Shown here: positions 57,856 through 64,000 of the stretch, one piece after another
How the letters are laid out: each line of letters starts with the position of its first letter
Position numbering within the stretch: the first letter of the stretch is position 1
Source of the DNA: Odobenus rosmarus divergens
Lineage: Eukaryota > Chordata > Mammalia > Carnivora > Odobenidae
DNA length: 64,000 nt
Assembly: GCF_000321225.1 (NCBI RefSeq)
Contig: NW_004450404.1
Location: forward strand, 2,511,941-2,575,940
Direction of reading: 5' to 3'
Program-made: the position numbers and the translations under genes
The notes under the pieces: model-generated
What the model saw: the letters and a program-made list of their open reading frames with translations, nothing else
The model's database searches: none
What the model was told of the DNA's origin: nothing

Positions 57856-58135
57856 GGACTCAAAATCCATATGGTATTCTTTTTGTAAGGATGTGAATAA
57901 TATTGGATTAGGGGCCCACCATACTCCAGCATGACCCATCCAAACTAATTATATATGCAACAACCCTATTTTCAAATCAGGTCATATTCTTAAGTACTGG
58001 AAGTTAGGACTTCTACATGTAAATATTTGAGGGAGACACAACTCAACCTGTAAAAAAACAGCATCTGTGTCATTGGGTTATTGTAAAGATTAAATGAAAT
58101 GATGTCTGAAAAATCCTTATCCTGGAGATGTCAAC

Positions 58136-59344
58136 AGAATGCCAAAGTTCAGAAACAGTTGCTCTTATTATTTTTGTTGTTGAGAGTTTGCATTTCTTTG
58201 AAGATGGCAGAAAGTATAAAGTTTTAGTCAGTTTGAGAAAAATAACCTAGCTGGCAACTTTTTCCTCAACCTTAACTGTCTACCCTTTCTGCTACTCCAA
58301 GTCAGTGAGAATAATAAGAACTCCAGGACAGTTCTGTCTAGGTAGGAACCACCAGACATCCAAGAGACTGAACTCTTTCTGTTCATTATTTCTTTGAAGG
58401 GAACAGATACAGCATGATCATTTGAGATGAAACCCACTTCAGACTTGGCAAACTGTTTACTATTTGCCTCTCACTGTATATGACCTTGAGTGAATTAACT
58501 AACCATTAAAAGACCTAGGCAAGCATAATGATAGAAGGGAGATCAAATAATAAATTATATTCCAATAAGTTTATGCAGGTCCACAGTCATACTGCCATAG
58601 ACAAATAAGAATCAATGTTATTTAAAAAAAAAAAGGCTAGAGAAGGATATTTTGTAATCTCTCTCATTGTCAGCAAATATTGGATTTGATCTAAATCCCT
58701 CAAGCTCTAGTTTAAACCCATTTATGTTTGTTTGTTCCCACTCTTCAAGCAGAATAACTGGTCATTGTAAATTATATTAAAAATCCTCTAGGTACATAGT
58801 TGTTTCTTCTGCCTTTGGAGTCCCCTCTCTTTTTCACACTGCTGACTATCTGTTCAGTCACAATTTATATGTATATATGGGTTATACATCTTCATTTCCA
58901 GGCCTGAAATTTTCTCCTTTCTTTTATTACCATTTTCCCCTTCTGCCCACAGGCAATATCCATTTGGACAGTCCCCAAATCCTATGCAGTTCCTCTCCTT
59001 TCTCAGTTTCATAACACTGGAGTGATAGCTTTTTCCCTTTCCTTTGTTGTTAAATTGATCTCCAGGTAGATTCTTCCTTCTACTCTTCCCTTCTTCTATT
59101 TCCTTATCATTTTTGTCATCAATGCTGAAGCCCAGAGGTGGTTTCTGCACTGAGGCAATAGTTCTTTGTTGTCTCCAAACTTCCCATCCTCCTACCATAC
59201 TTCCTAGGTATCTTCTTCCTGGTTACTATTATTGTGAACTTGCTATAATTCTGAATTGTCATGCATAAGTAAGACTTCCAAGAGTAAGATAACCCAATGT
59301 CTCTACACCAACAGAACAAAACAATTCAATTATTGAGTTCAATA
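58136..59344. other. Unique sequence
   Basis: No gene found. The longest frame is 114 codons on the minus strand (58854-59198), low-complexity in places (Lys/Arg/Asn/Gly-rich) and unlike any family I know; it has no supporting signals. Confidence 0.4.
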
Positions 59345-59790
59345 ATTAAGCAAATATTTATTGATCATCTCTGCTGTTCCAGGCTAAGTGGTAAGTTCTG
59401 GGAAGGAGGTTGATGATGACTGTCCTAGTTTCCTTGTACACGTGACTCATTTGTTTTCCTATTCAACCCTATACAAATGACATTGCCCATACCAGAATGA
59501 CCTTCCTCCTCTCTGAGGGATTATATCATTCATCCCTAAAATTCATTTCCTTCTTGAAGTTTTCTTGTACTAACTACATGGCTTAGATTACTCCAGCCAC
59601 AGCTGGTCCCAATTACTAAAGTGTCTGTATAGCTGCCCCTAGTAATATGTATATTTTATAAATACACATGGTTTCATTTATTTGTTGCATTTCCTCAATT
59701 AGAGGATTAACTGTTAGAACAAAAGAAAGTGGCCTAGTATGTCCTATTAATGTGTCCCTCACCCTTTTCAAGACTGAATCTGTCAGTTTT
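59345..59790 (+). repeat. L2-like relic(s)
   Basis: 59345-59420 (AAGCAAATATTTATTGATCA, CAGGCTAAGTGGTAAG) resembles an inverted L2/MIR end. 59420-59790 (AATGACCTTCCTCCTCTCTG, CTTGAAGTTTTCTTG, GATTACTCCAGCCACAGC) resembles the sense L2 3' region. Confidence 0.5.
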
Positions 59791-60290
59791 AGTCAGGAGA
59801 CAAAAACCACATTAGCTGTTTCAACAGAGAATTCAATATAACAAATTGTTAACCAGATATTGGAGATTCAGGAAGGCAAAAGGGAAACACAGATCTTGCA
59901 AGGTTCCAAATGTAGTAAGCTGCTCTTATCCCCAGGACTGGAGAATACAGAGAAGAGGTTGGGATTATTAAAATTTAGTAGCTTGGAGGAGGGAGTGCTG
60001 CTCAGCTGGTGCTGATATCTTTCAGGGAGCAAACGTCACTGCCAGGGTGAGGAGAGTGATGCTGACAGAAACAGTGAGCAAATGGGGATAAGTCCCTTCT
60101 CCCTCCACCTTCCTCACAGACTCTCTCCTGAACCCCCTATTGGCATAGTCTAACAGGGCAAAGCTGGCCAAGCAAAGTGGCTGGCTGACTCTCAGCCCCT
60201 GCATCATAGAAAAGAATACAGCAGGGCAGGGTGGGTTTGGAACTGAGAGAGAAAAGCATTATAACCAAGAGAATCACTTGGGAAAACTCT
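59791..60290 (-). repeat. Possible old LTR-like dispersed repeat
   Basis: GTCAGGAGACAAAAACCACA, AGAGAATTCAATATAACAAA, GAAGAGGTTGGGATTATTAA and GCAAAGCTGGCCAAGCAAAG fall in the order of a mammalian LTR-like repeat that I recall but cannot name. Orientation uncertain. Confidence 0.4.
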
Positions 60291-60492
60291 TTAGTGTGCA
60301 GTTGACCATGGAAATCTAAACTTTCCAGACACTTAAACTGAATCCCAGCCCTCACTCATTACCTTAAATCATTTTCTGTGCATTTTACTCCCCCAAATCA
60401 ATCCATCCTGCTTGCATTTTAAGAGAATGAGAGCAATGTGCAAAATCAGCACACAGTATCAAACAATGAGAATTTGTTAATGGGGTTTTCAT

Positions 60493-60846
60493 GTGTTCTC
60501 AGGAACAAAGTCAGTGGGGGGTGTCCTGCAAAGCTTAACCTTCCCTGCTACACTGCACTGCACAGATAACCATGTGCTGGGTGAGCCTGGGAGAGGCTGG
60601 CTGGTATCACCTCGCTCCAGTGAGCCTGTGACCAGACATCTTAAGCCAAGCAACAAAGAAAAAAATGTGTGCTTTCCTGCTGAGCTGAAAGTGGCTGTTG
60701 GAGAATTTCAGTGGGACTTAATTTGTTGGAAGGCCTTTTCACCTTTATGCTGTGTGTTCAGGGGAGGTGATGATTGTTTATTCTTTGTAATTTCTTCCAT
60801 TTCTAGTTATGCTCTGCTCAGAAGACTGCAGCTTTCAATTACATAG
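60493..60846 (+). other. 117-codon open frame ending at a splice-donor-like site
   Basis: One of the longest uninterrupted frames outside recognised repeats. It begins MFSGTKSVGGVLQ, contains no known domain, and ends at a TAG overlapping the donor-like sequence CATAGGTAAGAGG (60842-60854). No acceptor, CpG island or second exon could be identified, and I know of no similar protein. It may be a non-coding exon, a conserved element or chance. Confidence 0.2.
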
Positions 60847-60869
60847 GTAAGAGGTCTTCAGATTATTTT

Positions 60870-61260
60870 TTAAAATCTCAGAATAAAAGGGATACATGTT
60901 CATTGTAGAATAATTTATAAGACACAGACAAGCAAAAAGAAAAGAATAAAAATCACATGTAATTCTGTTTCCCAGAGATAACCACTATTAATATTGTGAA
61001 CGTTGTGTTATATATCATTCCATATAGATATATGTATATGTTTTCATATATACATACATACTTTAAAATACATACTTTAAATGTATTTATACTTAAAGGT
61101 AGTATATATATATTATAAAAATAATTCTTTGCTACTTCTTTTGTAAACTTCCATTTAACAATCAGTTTATCTCCTATACTAAAATTTCTAAAATTTTCCC
61201 TGTAGTATTATTTCTGTCCAGTTCTTCTGGTTACATCTTGCTGGTTGCAAAGTGGAAATA
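60870..61260 (-). mobile_element. Old L1 3' UTR fragment, inverted
   Basis: AAAAATCACATGTAATTCTG, CCCAGAGATAACCACTATTA and a long TATA/TACATA stretch match the same 3' UTR type seen at 23263-23400. Confidence 0.6.
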
Positions 61261-62351
61261 ATATCATATACTAGTCATGTGTATTTCTTGGTTGCTTATA
61301 TAGATTTGCTTCAATAATTGTCTGCATATCCCAAGCATAATACGATATCCCAGAGAATGAAGAAACATATAGATGGACAAGAATTTTCAAAAGTACCAAA
61401 GCACCACAACTTAAATTAGTTTTAAACCCTTAATCCCCCGGGTCAAGATTACCCACTTCTGATCTTCACAAAGATTACCCACTTCTGATCTTCACAAAGA
61501 TTTCTCTATTTGGGGGTGCACTGGGCCTAAACAAACAGTGAATCAGCAGGTAAGTTCCAGTTTGGGCAACTTAATTTCATGATAACATACCTACCCTCCT
61601 ATTTCATTTCATTGTATTTCTTTTTATATGCAGAATTTTGCTCCTAATATTCCCCTTAACAATATAGATCAAACACTGAAATTAATCATTATAAAAGGGA
61701 AAATGAAATAAGTCAAATGAATTTAAATGACATAATTTATTTAGTCCAAAAATGCAAATATCATTTCTACATATAATCAAGATGAAAAATACATTAAGAT
61801 ATTTTATATATATTTTTCATATTAGTCATTGAAAATTGGCATGTGTTTGTACTTACAGTATATCTCAATTTGTGAGCTAAATTTTTATTGAAATTCTTAA
61901 ACTGGATTTAGATGTCATATAATTTTCAGTTGAAAAAACAGATTCACATACCTAAGTTTGCCAAACATATTTAACAGTTTTTCCATAACTTGAATCAAGT
62001 AAGTACCAAAAACAAAACAAAACAAAACAAACAAAAAAATAACCATGTGCCTTTACTATTTGCATCCACATTGACAAAACTGGTTTACTGTTTTTAGAAC
62101 CACTGGTTTTATTTCAATGAAAAGCATATCTGTTTCAAAACTACATCTGTCCAAGTTAACTAAATTCACCAAGTCTTGTGTCAACTCAGTGTGATTAATA
62201 GGTTCAAAGAGATATTATATAAATTCAAGAACAATTCAATTAGTCAAAAGAAAAAAAGAATTTTAAAAATTTTTCCTGGAGTATATTTGTAGCCAACTTA
62301 TATAATTCTCTCAATTATAAGTACATTCTCTACATATTGTTTCATATTAGA
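61261..62351. other. Unique AT-rich sequence
   Basis: No gene. Contains the 26-bp tandem duplication at 61445-61496 and an (AAAAC)n tract at about 62008-62030. Confidence 0.45.
61445..61496 (+). repeat. 26-bp perfect tandem duplication
   Basis: The unit AAGATTACCCACTTCTGATC plus TTCACA occurs twice in a row (61445-61470, 61471-61496) and is followed by a partial third AAGATT. The exact identity implies a recent event or an assembly artefact. Confidence 0.95.
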
Positions 62352-62712
62352 AAACAGAGGGAATGTGCCCGGAAGTTTGGTGCTACTGCGTCTCTGGCAG
62401 ATGGCTGGTCTGACTCAACTCAAGCCCAAAGTAAGCCCAGACAGGCCAACTAATAGCACAGGAACCAAACACTGCCCACAATAGGCAAAGGGAGCCAATG
62501 AAGATAAGTGGATTGAGAAAAGCAGCTACGACACAACAGCAGGGCACATGAAACACACATAGGAGACACACCTGAAGTAGCCAGTTCTGATGAACAGGGG
62601 CATTGCAGTGAAGGGTACTACAGAATCACTACTTCATAAAGTCATTACTTTCAACAGCAGAAGACATAGCCAACTTTCCTAACACAGAGAAGAAGGCAGA
62701 GACTTAGACAAA

Positions 62713-63593
62713 ATGCCAAGATGGAGGAATTTATCCTAAATGAAAGAACAAGATAAGACTATGGCCAGAGATCTAAGCAAAACAGATATAAGTAACATGC
62801 CTGATGGAGAATTTAAAGCAACAATCCTAAGGATACTCACTGGGCTTGAGAAAAGGATAGAAGACACCAGTGAGACCCTTACCAAGGAGATAAAAGGGTT
62901 AAAAAAAGAATCAATCAGAGATGAAGAATGCAATAAACAAGATTGGAAACAGGCTTGATGTAATGAATAGCAGGCTAGAAAAAGCAGAGGAATGAATCAG
63001 TGACCTAGAAGGTAAAATAATGGACACTAATGAAGCTGAACAAAATAGAGAAAGAATTATGTGACACAAGCACAGACTTAGGGAACTCAGTGACTCCATC
63101 AAACATAATAACATTAATATTATAGGAATCTCAGAAGAAAAAGAGAAAAGGGTGCAGAAAATTCATCTCAAGAAATAATAGCTGAAAACTTCCCTAATCT
63201 GAGGAAGGAAACAGACATCTAGACCCAGGAGGCACAGAGAACTTCCATCAAAATCAACAAAAACAGGCCAACACCAAGACATACTGTAATTAAACTGCAA
63301 AATATAGTGATAAAGAAAAAATCTTAAAAGCAGCCAGACAAAAGGAGTCCTTAACTTGCAAGGGAAAATGCATAAGGCCTGCAGGAGATTACTCAACACA
63401 AACTTGGCAAGCCAGAAGGAGTGGCATGATATATTCAAAGTGCTGAATGGGAAAAATCTGTAGCCAAGAATACTCTATCCAGCAAAGCTACATTCAGAGT
63501 AGAAGGAGAGATAAAGATCTTCCCAGACAAATACTAAATGAGCTCATGACCACTAAACCAGCCCTGCAAGAAATATTAAAGAGTACTCTCTGA
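62713..63593 (+). pseudogene. L1-E ORF1 remnant
   Basis: The ATG at 62713 gives MPRWRNLS and then TAA, where L1-A has the Gln codon CAA, so the ninth codon is a C-to-T stop. The frame reopens at the next ATG (62740): MKEQDKTMARDLSKTDISNM, with coiled-coil text to 62958. The RRM and C-terminal parts follow with frame changes, and the TGA at 63591 matches the usual ORF1 end. Confidence 0.85.
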
Positions 63594-63613
63594 ATGTAAA
63601 GGAGAGACCAAAG

Positions 63614-64000
63614 AGGTAAAGGATCTTTACTCTAGGAACTACAGAACACTCATGAAAGAAATTGAAGAAGACACAAAAAGATGGAAAAACATTCCATGCT
63701 CATGGATCAGAAGAATAAACATTGTTAAAATGTCCATGCTACCCAGAGCAATCATCTATACCTTCAATGCCATCCCAATCAAAATTCCAAAGACATTCTT
63801 CAAAGTGCTGGAACAAACAATCCTACAATTTATATGGAACCAGAAAAGACCCTGACTCACCAAGGAAATGTTGATAAAGAAAAACAAAGCGGGGGGCATC
63901 AGGTCGCCCGATTTCAAGCTATATTACAAAGCCATGATCACCAAGACAGCATGGTACTGGCACAAAAACAGACACATAGACCAATGGAACAGAATAGAGA
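63614..64000 (+). pseudogene. L1-E ORF2 C-terminal fragment
   Basis: From 63614 the text encodes the post-RT region: [20 protein letters not shown], then [20 protein letters not shown], a stop, then [16 protein letters not shown] to the window edge. Endonuclease and RT are absent because of the internal deletion. Confidence 0.88.

Larger units (their letters stand above)
52107..57867 (-). mobile_element. L1-C: near full-length L1, inverted
   Basis: Runs from a T-rich tail at about 52107 to a 5' end GAGTCCACGATGGCAGAGG at about 57862. TSD CATATGGTGTTTTTTT (52090-52105) against CATATGGTATTCTTTT (57868-57883). Contains both ORFs, SINEs at 52757-52937 and 56362-56560, and a 300-N gap. Only about 165 bp precede ORF1, and that text differs from the 1.3-kb 5' UTR of L1-A and L1-B, so it is a separate 5' UTR type. 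Stops and frameshifts show it is inactive. Confidence 0.92.
51839..58052 (-). mobile_element. MaLR-type LTR split by L1-C
   Basis: The left part (51839-52106) reads ATTAGTTTGCTAGGGCTGCT, TCTCACAGTTCTGGAGGCTA and TTCTTCATATGGTG. The right part (57868-58052) continues TTCTTTTTGTAAGGATGTGA, TTGGATTAGGGGCCCACC, CAAATCAGGTCATATTCTTA and ACACAACTCAACCTGTA. Inverted relative to the window. L1-C lies between the two parts and duplicated CATATGGT. Confidence 0.85.
51740..58135 (+). repeat. MIR element split by an LTR/L1 stack
   Basis: The left part (51740-51838) has TACTAGCTATCACTTATTT, CTCAGCCATAAAATAGAGAT. The right part (58058-58135) continues GTGTCATTGGGTTATTGTAA and GATTAAATGAAATGATGTC, the correct next MIR text. 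The 6.2 kb between is younger inserted DNA, making this the oldest layer of the stack. Confidence 0.78.
62352..64000 (+). mobile_element. L1-E: L1 with internal deletion, runs off the window
   Basis: Starts within the long 5' UTR type of L1-A/B (AAGTTTGGTGCTACTGCGTC), covers ORF1, then at about 63614 jumps from just after the ORF1 stop to late ORF2 (GGTAAAGGATCTTTACTCTA). Roughly 3 kb of L1 (most of ORF2) is missing. The 3' end is beyond the window, so its TSD cannot be read. Confidence 0.9.

Noticed and set aside
16200..58000. SINEs seem to prefer L1 elements (nine of fifteen lie inside L1s).
   Set aside because: By adding coordinates, L1 makes up roughly half of the window, so nine of fifteen is close to expectation.
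58854..59198. A 114-codon minus frame in unique DNA.
   Set aside because: No recognisable domain, low-complexity Lys/Arg/Asn-rich content, no splice or promoter signal; expected by chance in a window of this size.

Overview
The window is nuclear genomic DNA of a caniform carnivore, most likely an arctoid (bear, seal or mustelid relative). The tell-tale is the tRNA-derived carnivore SINE (head reads GGGGCGCCTGGGTGGCTCAG, tail is a CT run followed by AAATAAATAAA), present in 15 copies, together with L1 elements whose 3' ends read GGTGATTAACATAA. The SINE body lacks the features I associate with felid and dog-type copies. No species can be named from sequence alone.

I found no intact protein-coding gene, no tRNA or rRNA gene, no CRISPR array and no bacterial-style operon. 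Nearly all the longer open frames are pieces of L1 ORF1/ORF2, of L1 5' UTR, or chance frames. The window reads as an intergenic or intronic tract in which by my own coordinate sums about half is L1.

Layout: 1-16.2 kb is mostly old unique sequence with scattered MIR, L2, MER5-like and MaLR-like relics, four SINEs, and short young L1 tails with clear target-site duplications (TSDs). 16.2-23.2 kb is a complete but dead L1 (L1-A, + strand) with three SINEs in it. 23.3-27.9 kb is a much older L1 (- strand) that received two young L1s (one holding an assembly gap), a solo retroviral LTR, a SINE and a MIR. 28-34.2 kb is mostly unique sequence, plus an L2 relic split by a 5'-inverted L1. 34.2-39.9 kb is L1-B (+), with an intact-looking 5' end, no 3' end, and a second 5'-inverted young L1 inside. 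40-43.8 kb is unique sequence and LTR relics. 43.8-48.5 kb is L1-D (+) with three SINEs. 48.5-51.8 kb is LTR relics and unique DNA. 51.7-58.1 kb is a four-layer stack: MIR, then a MaLR LTR, then near full-length L1-C (-), then two SINEs, with the second assembly gap. 58.1-62.35 kb is mostly unique. 62.35-64 kb is L1-E (+), with its middle deleted, running off the edge.

I did not find a new biological system. The most interesting signals are: an antisense open frame shared in register by two L1 5' UTRs; two 5'-inverted L1s whose breakpoints can be read almost to the base, one with a large microsatellite at the inversion; L1 tails as short as 67 bp with full-length TSDs; an L1 with an ORF1-to-ORF2 deletion joined at short homology; and two N runs, both inside L1 copies, whose lengths disagree with sibling copies.
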